In this document: one piece after another, positions 1 to 6,561 of the stretch
How the letters are laid out: each line of letters opens with the position of its first letter
Position numbering within the stretch: the stretch's first letter is position 1
Assembly (NCBI GenBank): GCA_017940955.1
Contig: JAGAXP010000070.1
Span: 1 to 33,657 of the forward strand
Source: Oribacterium sp.
Lineage (GTDB): Bacteria > Bacillota_A > Clostridia > Lachnospirales > Lachnospiraceae
Direction: 5' to 3'
DNA length: 33,657 bases
Program-made: the position numbers and the translations under genes
The notes under the pieces: model-generated
The model's database searches: none
Told to the model about the DNA's origin: nothing
Seen by the model: the letters and a program-made list of their open reading frames with translations, nothing else

Positions 1-612
1 CCAAATCTGCTCCTGCTCAGACAGGAAAGATAAATCTATTCCCTGAGCCATTCCGATTTTTCTTGTATCTACAAGTTCCATCAATCCATCTATCAGATTT
101 GAAAGCCATAGATACCTTTGAACAGTCTTCCCGCTCTCGCCAGCTGCATTTCCAAGCTCATCGAGAGAGTTTCCTTTAACACCAGGACTTTTTATCTGAT
201 CGTATTTCATACGGTAAGCGTGAGCTTTTTCACTGGGAAGGATATCTTCACGCTGGATATTCGTATCAACCATAAGACGGGTCGCAAGTTCATCAGAGTA
301 TTCTCTGATATATACAGGCATAGTCTTAAGTCCTGCAAGTTCTGCAGCACGTTTACGTCTGTGGCCTGCAATTATCTCATAGCCGCCTTCTTTACGTGGT
401 CTTACAATTCCGGGAACTATTATTCCCTGCTCTTTAACGCTTGCTACTGTTTCATACATCTTTTCATCATCGAGAACCCTAAATGGATGATTTTGGAATT
501 CATGCAATTCCTTTAAAGCGACCTCCACTATCTGTTCTCCCTCAGATGGTGCCCCAAAAAGGTCATCAAACGCTGTAAGGCTGATATTATCAGAAGCTCT
601 TTTCTTACTCAT
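1..612 (-). CDS. parB: ParB/Spo0J-family partition protein, 3' end cut by window edge
   Basis: The first 204 codons of a ParB-type DNA-binding partition protein are visible; the C-terminus lies beyond the left edge. It begins MSKKRASDNISLTAFDDLFG. The ParB/sulfiredoxin-like NTPase fold is recognised by HPFRVLDDEKM, then GIIVPGIVRP, then the GHRRKRAAELAG box (the GxRR CTP-binding motif), followed by DTNIQREDILPSEKAHAYRMK, typical of ParB proteins carried by Tn1549-like integrative elements. A helix-turn-helix follows (GESGKTVQRYLWLSNL). The ATG overlaps the parA stop region by 8 bp, so the two genes are translationally coupled. ParB normally binds parS sites and works with ParA to segregate DNA or stabilise an excised element. 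The element-type assignment is an inference from sequence style. Confidence 0.9.
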   Translation of the reverse strand, partial: MSKKRASDNISLTAFDDLFGAPSEGEQIVEVALKELHEFQNHPFRVLDDEKMYETVASVKEQGIIVPGIVRPRKEGGYEIIAGHRRKRAAELAGLKTMPVYIREYSDELATRLMVDTNIQREDILPSEKAHAYRMKYDQIKSPGVKGNSLDELGNAAGESGKTVQRYLWLSNLIDGLMELVDTRKIGMAQGIDLSFLSEQEQIW

Positions 613-1387
613 TATCCAGCACCTCCTCGACGAATGCCTCATACGCAACAGCCACGCTGCTCTTTGGAGACTGCTCATAAACACTTATGCCGTTTGCAAC
701 AGCTTCTTTCGCTTTAACGGATTCTGGAATAACAGTCTGAAAAATCTTCAAATGCTGACCATAAGCTTCTTCCATCTTATTCATGATGTCCCTGGCAATA
801 TTTGTCCTGCCATTTACTATGGTAAGAAGCACTCCCTCAATCTCAATCTTTCGGTTTAATCTTTTCTTTACCTGCCCGATGGTTCTAATGATTTCCTGTA
901 AACCTTCTACACACAGATATTCAGGCGGCGATGGAATCAGGACGCTATCACAGCAGGTTAGGGCATTGAGAATAAGATTATCAACACCGGGATTGCAGTC
1001 AATAATGATGTAATCATACCTATCACGAATGCCGTCGATGTACTCCTCAAGGATATGCTCCTTGCTCATCACTTCATCCAGCTGCTGCTCAACTGTCCGG
1101 AGACTATGATTACTCGGAAGTATGTCTACTCCCTCGTCGTTATGGATTATTCCCTCTCCCTCGCTGATTTCTATTTCATTGATAACCTTCTGGATAACTG
1201 TGCTTACCGTATATGGAAGCTCCTTATTGTTTCTAATCCCAAGTCCCAATGAAAGCGAACCTTGTGGGTCGAGATCTACCAAAAGAACTCTTTTCCCCTT
1301 TTTTACAAGTCCTACTCCTAAATTTGCGGCAGTAGTTGTTTTGGCTACCCCGCCTTTAATATTGGCTACAGATATCACTTTGCACAT
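605..1387 (-). CDS. parA: ParA/Soj-family partition ATPase
   Basis: A 260-residue Walker-type ATPase. The deviant Walker A motif KGGVAKTT is at residues 11-18 (canonical KGGVGKTT, with Ala for Gly), the switch motif DLDPQGSLS follows near residue 39, and Walker B is YIIIDCNPG near residue 126. ParA drives ATP-dependent movement of ParB-bound DNA. The start is supported by GGGAGGACGGAG a few bases upstream of ATG. It lies 18 bp downstream of a DUF3970 gene and overlaps parB. The protein resembles accessory ParA of clostridial integrative elements more than chromosomal Soj, because no oriC neighbours such as gidB or trmE are present and rlmD, a known integration target, is next door. Main product is confident; the mobile origin is inferred. 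Confidence 0.93.
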   Translation of the reverse strand: MCKVISVANIKGGVAKTTTAANLGVGLVKKGKRVLLVDLDPQGSLSLGLGIRNNKELPYTVSTVIQKVINEIEISEGEGIIHNDEGVDILPSNHSLRTVEQQLDEVMSKEHILEEYIDGIRDRYDYIIIDCNPGVDNLILNALTCCDSVLIPSPPEYLCVEGLQEIIRTIGQVKKRLNRKIEIEGVLLTIVNGRTNIARDIMNKMEEAYGQHLKIFQTVIPESVKAKEAVANGISVYEQSPKSSVAVAYEAFVEEVLDNE

Positions 1388-1405
1388 AATCTCCGTCCTC
1401 CCTTT

Positions 1406-1597
1406 TTATTGGTTAACTGCTTTTTTCTCGCTGTTTGGATCAATCATTACATCCATATACTGTCTGAAATACTTCTTGGTTCCCTTATTTGGGAAGGCGT
1501 CAGACACGCTTATAACCTTAATTCTCTTATTTCTTTCGATACACCTTTTCATACGCTTGATCTCGCAGGTCGTGCCCTGCAATCTGACTTTGACCAT
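1406..1597 (-). CDS. Small DUF3970-like protein
   Basis: A 63-residue protein starting MVKVRLQGTTCEI and containing ISVSDAFPNKGTKKYFRQYMDV. A short N-terminal strand MVxVRLQGT, a helix, then VSxxFPNKxxxKYxRxYxxV matches my memory of the DUF3970 family, small proteins of unknown function found on plasmids and integrative elements of Firmicutes. I chose the internal ATG rather than an upstream one because GGGAGG lies 7 bases before it and the conserved fold starts exactly there. It sits 18 bp before parA in the same direction and probably shares its transcript. No function is known; the context points to element maintenance or transfer. A longer reading starting at 1705 is possible but adds 36 residues with no recognisable pattern. 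Confidence 0.7.
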   Translation of the reverse strand: MVKVRLQGTTCEIKRMKRCIERNKRIKVISVSDAFPNKGTKKYFRQYMDVMIDPNSEKKAVNQ

Positions 1598-1683
1598 CTT
1601 TCCATCCTCCCTGGTTTTAAAATCTTTCCATGGGAGATTATGAAGTATATCCCGCCAACTGCACCTATCGCTGTAAAGGTCAT
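1549..1683 (-). CDS. Possible small membrane protein, overlapping the next gene
   Basis: A 44-residue reading frame starting MTFTAIGAVGGIYFIISHGK. The first 17 residues form one hydrophobic segment, followed by a basic tail (KILKPGRMERWSK). An AAGGAGGG ribosome site lies about 10 bases upstream of the ATG. The last 49 bases overlap the DUF3970-like gene in another frame, more than is usual for coupled genes, so the natural C-terminus may differ or a frameshift may exist. An upstream in-frame ATG at 1734 would add MLISLFAYKTWKEGLHI but has no clear ribosome site. Function unknown; support is the ribosome site plus hydrophobic segment only. Confidence 0.35.
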   Translation of the reverse strand: MTFTAIGAVGGIYFIISHGKILKPGRMERWSKSDCRARPARSSV

Positions 1684-1932
1684 AATATGTAAGCCCTCCT
1701 TCCATGTTTTATACGCAAAAAGGGATATCAGCATCTCTTGCCAATATCCCTATTTAAAGCCATCATTCGATGGTATCCATATTCACTTTTATATCCGGAT
1801 TTTTTGTGTTCCCCGTCTCCAGTTCAAAAGCTACCGCCACGGTAATTTTCTGAATCAGGGTTTTTTCCTTGCGATTTTCCTCCACATAATTGAAAGAGAA
1901 AAACTCGCAAAAGTGCGTAAATTCAAGGATTG
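1684..1932. other. Junction segment between rlmD and the putative integrated element
   Basis: About 250 bases with no convincing gene. On the minus strand one frame stays open from inside rlmD to 1763 and ends ELETGNTKNPDIKVNMDTIE before a stop. This tail weakly recalls the C-terminal extension that many clostridial RlmD proteins carry after HVETVVLL, read here out of frame with rlmD. It may be a relic of an earlier rlmD 3' end displaced by insertion, or chance. A short inverted pair CCATC/GATGG lies near 1763-1775. Confidence 0.35.
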
Positions 1933-3465
1933 TCAGGTATTCTGCCTTGTTAGCAGAACCACAGTCTCCACATGAACTGTTTCGCAAAAATTATCCACCG
2001 GTCTTACTCTCCTAAGCTCGTACCCGTGGTTTCTCAGATACTTTACGTCCCTGGCCAGGGTTGCCGGATCGCAGCTCACGTACACAAGCTTCTCCGGTGC
2101 CATTTCCACTATGGTTGCCAATGCTCTCTCATCGCAGCCCTTCCGTGGCGGATCTACGCACACCACATCTATGCGCTCTTCCGGATGCTGTTTGTACCAC
2201 TCGGGAAGCACCTCCTCTGCGGCTCCCACATAGAACTCAGCATTGGCGATGCCGTTAAGCTCAGCGTTCTGCTTTGCGTCCCTGATGGCCTCAGGGATTA
2301 TCTCAACTCCGTAAACCTTTTTTGCCTTCTGTGACATGAAAAGCGAGATGGTGCCGATTCCGCAGTAAAGATCCCAGACGTTTTCTGTTCCATTAAGGTC
2401 TGCAAACTCAAGTGCCGCACCGTACATCTGCTCCGTCTGAACAGGATTCACCTGGTAGAAACTGAGAGGCGATATCCGGAACTTTATATTTCCGATGGAA
2501 TCCTCAATGTATCCCGGACCGTAGATATCAACAATCGTGGTGCCCATGATGACATTGGTTCTTTCAGTGTTGACACTGAAGCTTAATGAGTCAACAGTGA
2601 TCATATTTGAAAGCCTGTCCTTCGAAATCTCCCCGGAACTCCCTTCCGGCTTCTTTATCCCGGAAAAATCATCAGGATGCTCCCCATAATTCTCACAGCT
2701 TTCTATGACAGCTTCATTCATCTCCGGGGTGATGCCTTTATTCCTTCCCTGTTCTCCGCCGCACAGCTCCTTCACCAGCTCTTCCTTATATGGCAGCGAC
2801 CTTCCGTTTATCACCAGGCACACCATCAGCTCCCCTGATTTAAAGCCCTTTCTGATGAGTACATGCCGAACCAGACCCTTACCTGAAGCTTCATCATAAG
2901 GGTCAATGTCATAGCGCTCCATCCATGCGATGATCTTATCAAGTATGATCTTATTTTCCTTTACTCCCAGAAGGCAGTCCTCACACTCTATAACACTGTG
3001 GGTCCGGCCGGCATAGAAGCCTGCGATGATCCTGCCATCTTTATTCCTGGCTATGGGGAACTGGGCTTTGTTACGGTATCTGAAGGGATCCGCCATACCG
3101 ACTACAGGTTCAAATGTCTCATCCAGAACCTCCTTCTCCACCTCCCCTATGCGAAGCAGGTCATTATAGACCTTACCCTTTTTAAACTTTAGCTGGGCCT
3201 CATAGCTCATCTGCTGCAGCTGACAGCCTCCGCACTTTCCCGCAATGGGACATGGCGGCTCTGCACGGAACTCACTTTTTTCCAGAACCTTTATAAGTCT
3301 CGCAAAGCCATAGTTCTTTTTCACCTTGGTGGCTGCTGCCAGCACCGTATCCCCGATGACAGTATCCTTTATAAACCACACAAACCCGGCATCGGTTTTA
3401 CCGATGCCGAGTCCTTCACTTGAAAAATCTTCTATTGTAACTGTAAACTGTTCATTCTTTTTCAT
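1933..3465 (-). CDS. rlmD: 23S rRNA (uracil-C5)-methyltransferase RlmD/RumA family
   Basis: A 510-residue SAM-dependent RNA methyltransferase that makes 5-methyluridine in 23S rRNA. In order: TRAM RNA-binding domain (about residues 5-55), an iron-sulfur cluster motif (CPIAGKCGGC near residue 70, with a fourth Cys in VIECEDC), the SAM-binding motif DLYCGIGTISLF, DPPRKGCD, and the catalytic cysteine loop SCDPATLARD. The family tail NFCETVHVETVVLL is intact but followed by only LTRQNT. A hydrophilic stretch of about 60 residues (GGEQGRNKGITPEMNE onward) interrupts the central domain and is unusually long. The start is the ATG preceded by GGGAG at 8 bases; an ATG 24 bases upstream has its GGAGG only 3 bases away. 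The 3' end is a likely element integration site. Confidence 0.93.
   Translation of the reverse strand: MKKNEQFTVTIEDFSSEGLGIGKTDAGFVWFIKDTVIGDTVLAAATKVKKNYGFARLIKVLEKSEFRAEPPCPIAGKCGGCQLQQMSYEAQLKFKKGKVYNDLLRIGEVEKEVLDETFEPVVGMADPFRYRNKAQFPIARNKDGRIIAGFYAGRTHSVIECEDCLLGVKENKIILDKIIAWMERYDIDPYDEASGKGLVRHVLIRKGFKSGELMVCLVINGRSLPYKEELVKELCGGEQGRNKGITPEMNEAVIESCENYGEHPDDFSGIKKPEGSSGEISKDRLSNMITVDSLSFSVNTERTNVIMGTTIVDIYGPGYIEDSIGNIKFRISPLSFYQVNPVQTEQMYGAALEFADLNGTENVWDLYCGIGTISLFMSQKAKKVYGVEIIPEAIRDAKQNAELNGIANAEFYVGAAEEVLPEWYKQHPEERIDVVCVDPPRKGCDERALATIVEMAPEKLVYVSCDPATLARDVKYLRNHGYELRRVRPVDNFCETVHVETVVLLTRQNT
1957..1974 (-). other. Candidate integration core (attachment site) in the rlmD 3' end
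   Basis: These 18 bases encode HVETVV at the extreme end of RlmD (CATGTGGAGACTGTGGTT on the minus strand). In streptococci and clostridia this stretch of the rum/rlmD gene is a documented integration site for integrative elements and phages that rebuild the last codons. Here it is followed by only a short new tail (LLTRQNT, stop) and then partition genes, consistent with one element end. The second end is outside the window, so the exact core cannot be fixed. Confidence 0.4.
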
Positions 3466-3540
3466 CTGAAAATCTCCCGGCAGAAGCATTAGCCTCCATG
3501 TCTATCTCCGGATGAAGCCAACCTCTGAACAAGTATCCCG

Positions 3541-5190
3541 TTACCTCCGGTCAATGAATACCTTTCCGGCAACATTAAGCGTAACGCTCTTTGCATCGCC
3601 CAGTTCCTGATTATTGTGAACCAGAACCATCTGGCCTGTACCGGTCAGTCTGGCCTTATCCAGAGCAAGATTTGCGCTGGAGGTAAAGTCCCAGATCCTG
3701 CTGTAATCTTCCGGTTTATGGATACATATGCCCTGGGACAATGTAAACTCCGGAAGCTGCTGCACACGTATAGCCTTCAGGACGTCATCATTGATGCTTC
3801 TCAAACGGTCTATAACTTCATCATCTCTAAAGTCTTCAAAAAGCAGTACAAACTCAGAGCCATCGTATCTGGCAGCATAAAGATGTTCCGATACATATCT
3901 CTTAAGGACATTGGAAAGCTCAATCAGGCATCTATCACCAATGGCATAACCATACATATCGTTTATACGCTTCACATTATCGATATCCAGCATGGCGATT
4001 CCGAAAGTCATCTGCTTAGCCGAACATCTTTCGAAGAACCTGTCCGCCATATCATTAAAGGATTTACGGTTTGGCAGACCTGTAAGGTCATCTTCTACTG
4101 TACGTTTCTCTAAAGCTGCTCTGAAATCATAATCCAAAAAGTCCATAACATCAACTTCAATCAACATACTCATGGCACGATTCTGAGCATGGAAAGCAGC
4201 ATTGCAATACTCACGGAACTTCTCCAGCTCCTCGAACTTTCTGCTGTTGTTTTGGCTGTTCTCATAGAAATACAGCTTTACATTACTAAGCTCCTGCTTG
4301 AAGCCGTAAAGATCGGTATAATTCAGAAAATTCTCCATTTTTACGGAAAGATTTTTGAAATAATCCACATAACTCTCGTTTTCCGCAAGAATATTCAGTA
4401 TAAAGAAATACTCCGAAACGTAATCCCCCTTGAAATTCTTTGAAGAAAAATAGCTGTTAAGCTTGCCGATGTAAGCATCGTCCCACTTATGATCCCCTGT
4501 GAATTCATTCCACACAATATGAGCAACGGAAACATAAGGTTCAAAGGAGATACCCTTATTCTCCTGAATATAATTATCCATCTGAGTGATGATGTCTCCT
4601 GCGTTTGTGGTATCACCCAGAAGCACATAGCATCTCACCAGAGAACAAAGATGACGCACATAGTAAAGCGGATAAAAATTTTCCCTGTTTATCAGATAGA
4701 AAAACCTCTCCGTGGCGATCTGAAATTTTACACCCTCATTGTAGTTGCCTATGTTATAACAAATATCGGAAAGATCCATATAAGAACGGATCAGTATATG
4801 AGCAAACTCCTTATGTTTTTCAATGTTTTCTTCGGAAATTTTTATGGCAGTAGCGAGACACTGCATGGCATTGGACTTATTGCCCTGTCTTGTGAATGCA
4901 CTGGCAAGAAGTGTTATGGCACGGCACAGCTCGAGCTTGGAATCAGACTCTGTGGCATCTTTGATGGTTTTTTTCAGATATCTCACGCACTCACTGCAGT
5001 TGCCCCTGTTGTAGTAATATCTTGCAATATAATAATTACACAGGCTTGAAAGCGATTTATCACTTCTCCTTCTTGCAACCTGAAGAAGCTCATTGCACAC
5101 CCGTAAGGTTGACTCCAGCGCCTCTTTTTTGGTTTCTTCGAGGTTATCTATCTTCTTGATTATATCCTGACTGTACTTTGATAAATCCAT
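3541..5190 (-). CDS. TPR-repeat protein with degenerate GGDEF domain
   Basis: A 549-residue cytoplasmic protein without signal peptide or membrane segments. The N-terminal two thirds is helical with tetratricopeptide character (for example NYYIARYYYNRGNCSECVRY and AITLLASAFTRQGNKSNAMQ), suggesting a ligand or protein sensor. The C-terminus from about residue 375 is a GGDEF domain: DDLTGLPNRKSF, then MLDIDNVKRINDMYGYAIGD, then the signature region ARYDGSEFVLLFED. The signature reads DGSEF instead of GGDEF/GGEEF, losing the metal- and catalysis-linked acidic third residue, so diguanylate cyclase activity is doubtful; it may bind nucleotide or act as a regulatory partner. Start chosen at the ATG with GAGGG 5 bases upstream, 10 codons inside the longest frame. 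Its leader carries the 36-bp structured repeat. Confidence 0.88.
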   Translation of the reverse strand: MDLSKYSQDIIKKIDNLEETKKEALESTLRVCNELLQVARRRSDKSLSSLCNYYIARYYYNRGNCSECVRYLKKTIKDATESDSKLELCRAITLLASAFTRQGNKSNAMQCLATAIKISEENIEKHKEFAHILIRSYMDLSDICYNIGNYNEGVKFQIATERFFYLINRENFYPLYYVRHLCSLVRCYVLLGDTTNAGDIITQMDNYIQENKGISFEPYVSVAHIVWNEFTGDHKWDDAYIGKLNSYFSSKNFKGDYVSEYFFILNILAENESYVDYFKNLSVKMENFLNYTDLYGFKQELSNVKLYFYENSQNNSRKFEELEKFREYCNAAFHAQNRAMSMLIEVDVMDFLDYDFRAALEKRTVEDDLTGLPNRKSFNDMADRFFERCSAKQMTFGIAMLDIDNVKRINDMYGYAIGDRCLIELSNVLKRYVSEHLYAARYDGSEFVLLFEDFRDDEVIDRLRSINDDVLKAIRVQQLPEFTLSQGICIHKPEDYSRIWDFTSSANLALDKARLTGTGQMVLVHNNQELGDAKSVTLNVAGKVFIDRR

Positions 5191-5220
5191 ACTTTCCCTC
5201 TTTATATAAAATCCCAACAT

Positions 5221-5256
5221 GAAAGAATCCTTACGGATTTTTCAGAACCGCTCAAA
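5221..5256 (-). repeat. 36-bp structured repeat, copy 1 (leader of the TPR-GGDEF gene)
   Basis: Matches the copy in mutS2 (8451-8486) at 33 of 36 positions and also resembles the copy at 19441-19476. On the minus strand it reads TTTGAGCGGTTC, then a hairpin AATCC-GTAA-GGATT with a GNRA-type loop. It lies about 30 bases upstream of the GGDEF gene start, within its presumed 5' untranslated region and in the sense orientation. Confidence 0.75.
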
Positions 5257-5300
5257 TCTCAGGCAGACATGTGCCTGCGATAACCTATAGGTAACATCGG
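5257..5300 (-). promoter_or_regulatory. Hairpin-rich leader segment upstream of the TPR-GGDEF gene
   Basis: Two further inverted repeats precede the 36-bp repeat in the same leader: CAGGCA/TGCCTG around ACATGT, and a 10-bp palindrome ACCTATAGGT flanked by CGAT/ATCG. Together with copy 1 they make a string of three hairpins. An AT-rich stretch with CATATAAT further upstream (about 5325-5335) could be the promoter, giving a leader of about 140 bases. I do not recognise a known riboswitch; in particular it does not fit the c-di-GMP-I core as I know it. Confidence 0.45.
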
Positions 5301-5384
5301 CATGAAAAGATATATATATTAAGAAATTATATGAAAATAAATATTACAAAAGCAGAATAGAATTCTTACATAACCAGAGACAAT

Positions 5385-5415
5385 AAGAAAAACGAGCCCT
5401 TTTTCAGGACTCGTT
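5385..5415 (-). terminator. Intrinsic terminator of yhaM
   Basis: On the minus strand a 9-bp stem AACGAGTCC/GGGCTCGTT (one G-U pair) with a 7-base loop is followed by TTTTTC. The upstream arm overlaps the last codons and the stop of yhaM. Confidence 0.8.
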
Positions 5416-6429
5416 GCTTGTTCTTCTCATATTTGAATCGATAAGACGGTTAAATCCTATCCATCCGTCTCCTTCTGTTGACTTTCCGTTCTTATCCGCA
5501 GCGTCAAGAGCCTCTCTCATGGTCTCAAGCTTGGCATCAACATTGTCCGCAAAGGACAGAGCCATGGCCTCCATAAGTGCCGGCTTCTTTGGTGAACCAA
5601 ACTCAAGCTCCCCGTGATGAGCGAGGATACAGTGCCCAAGCTCCGCAGCTAGAGTTGGCGGGAATCCTTCGATGCTGCCTGCAACCTCCGTTATCCTCTG
5701 GTATCCGATAACGATATGCCCGATAAGCTGACCCTCATCACTGTAATCATTTCTCGGAAATGCCGTAAGCTCCCTTACCTTGCCGATATCATGGCAGAGA
5801 GCCGCAGTAACTAACAGATCCCTGTGAAGATCGGGATAGCGTCTGGCAAAATCATCGCATATGCCTGCCACTGATAATGTATGCTCCGCAAGGCCTCCCA
5901 CGTAACCATGATGTACTGACTTCGCCGCACTGTGAAGCATGAATTTCTTATGAAAATCCGCATCCTCCATAAATATGATGTTTAACAGTCTGCTGAGATA
6001 CGGATTCTTAACAGATTTTATTAACTGACTGAGGGATGCTTCCATCTCCTCTGCAGGTCTTGATGACACCGGAAGGTAATTCTTCGGATCATAGGAGCCT
6101 TCCTTTGCAACTCTCAGTCTCTGAATGCTTAACTGGTTGCTGCCGTTGTAAACAGTAACATTACCCTCTACATAAACATAATCCAGCACATCAAAATCGC
6201 TGATTCCCGGAGAATTGGGTTCCCAGACCTTGGCATCCACCTGACCTGTTCTGTCCTGAAGTATTACATTGAGATACTCTTTACCGTTTTTTGTAAGAGC
6301 AGCATTCTTTGTCTTTACGAGATATACATCCGAAACCCTTGCTCCGTCATAAAAATTCTCGATAAATCTCATTCCCGCCGCTCCTGCGGAATCCCCATTC
6401 ATTTCTTTAAAAAACTCGTTTATTTCCAT
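5404..6429 (-). CDS. yhaM: 3'-5' exoribonuclease YhaM family (OB fold plus HD domain)
   Basis: A 341-residue protein close in size to Bacillus YhaM (about 314). The N-terminal half is an OB-fold nucleic-acid-binding domain (VSDVYLVKTKNAALTKNGKEY onward; LQDRTGQVDAKVWEP). The C-terminal half is an HD hydrolase domain: GYVGGLAEHTLSVAGICDDF, TAALCHDIGKVREL (the HD pair), GHIVIGYQRI, ILAHHGELEFGSPKKP. These are the family hallmarks. The protein is expected to degrade RNA 3' to 5' with a metal cofactor in the cytoplasm. The ribosome site is weak (AGAAAGA). It stands alone, followed by a strong terminator that overlaps its stop codon. Confidence 0.9.
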   Translation of the reverse strand: MEINEFFKEMNGDSAGAAGMRFIENFYDGARVSDVYLVKTKNAALTKNGKEYLNVILQDRTGQVDAKVWEPNSPGISDFDVLDYVYVEGNVTVYNGSNQLSIQRLRVAKEGSYDPKNYLPVSSRPAEEMEASLSQLIKSVKNPYLSRLLNIIFMEDADFHKKFMLHSAAKSVHHGYVGGLAEHTLSVAGICDDFARRYPDLHRDLLVTAALCHDIGKVRELTAFPRNDYSDEGQLIGHIVIGYQRITEVAGSIEGFPPTLAAELGHCILAHHGELEFGSPKKPALMEAMALSFADNVDAKLETMREALDAADKNGKSTEGDGWIGFNRLIDSNMRRTSNES

Positions 6430-6503
6430 AGATTCTGTCTTTCTAATTAGTTTGGTTGATCATTTTGTTTAAGAGCCGCTACCGCACAGGAAACTTATTC
6501 TCC

Positions 6504-6515
6504 TACCCGCGGGTA
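6504..6515. repeat. 12-bp perfect palindrome TACCCGCGGGTA
   Basis: A GC-rich palindrome in the 130-base gap between the HtrA-like gene and yhaM. It could be a regulator site upstream of yhaM or part of a weak terminator; there is no T-run beside it. Confidence 0.3.
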
Positions 6516-6561
6516 TTACATCTGCCCCGACGTTGACACGCTGCTCATACTACCATGTTTT

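Noticed and set aside
1..1387. Chromosomal soj/spo0J locus near the origin
   Set aside because: Origin-neighbour genes are absent, the ParB style is that of integrative elements, and the genes abut the rlmD integration site.
5257..5300. A c-di-GMP riboswitch upstream of the TPR-GGDEF gene
   Set aside because: The conserved core and tetraloop-receptor arrangement of the c-di-GMP-I class could not be found; the hairpins fit the local repeat family better.
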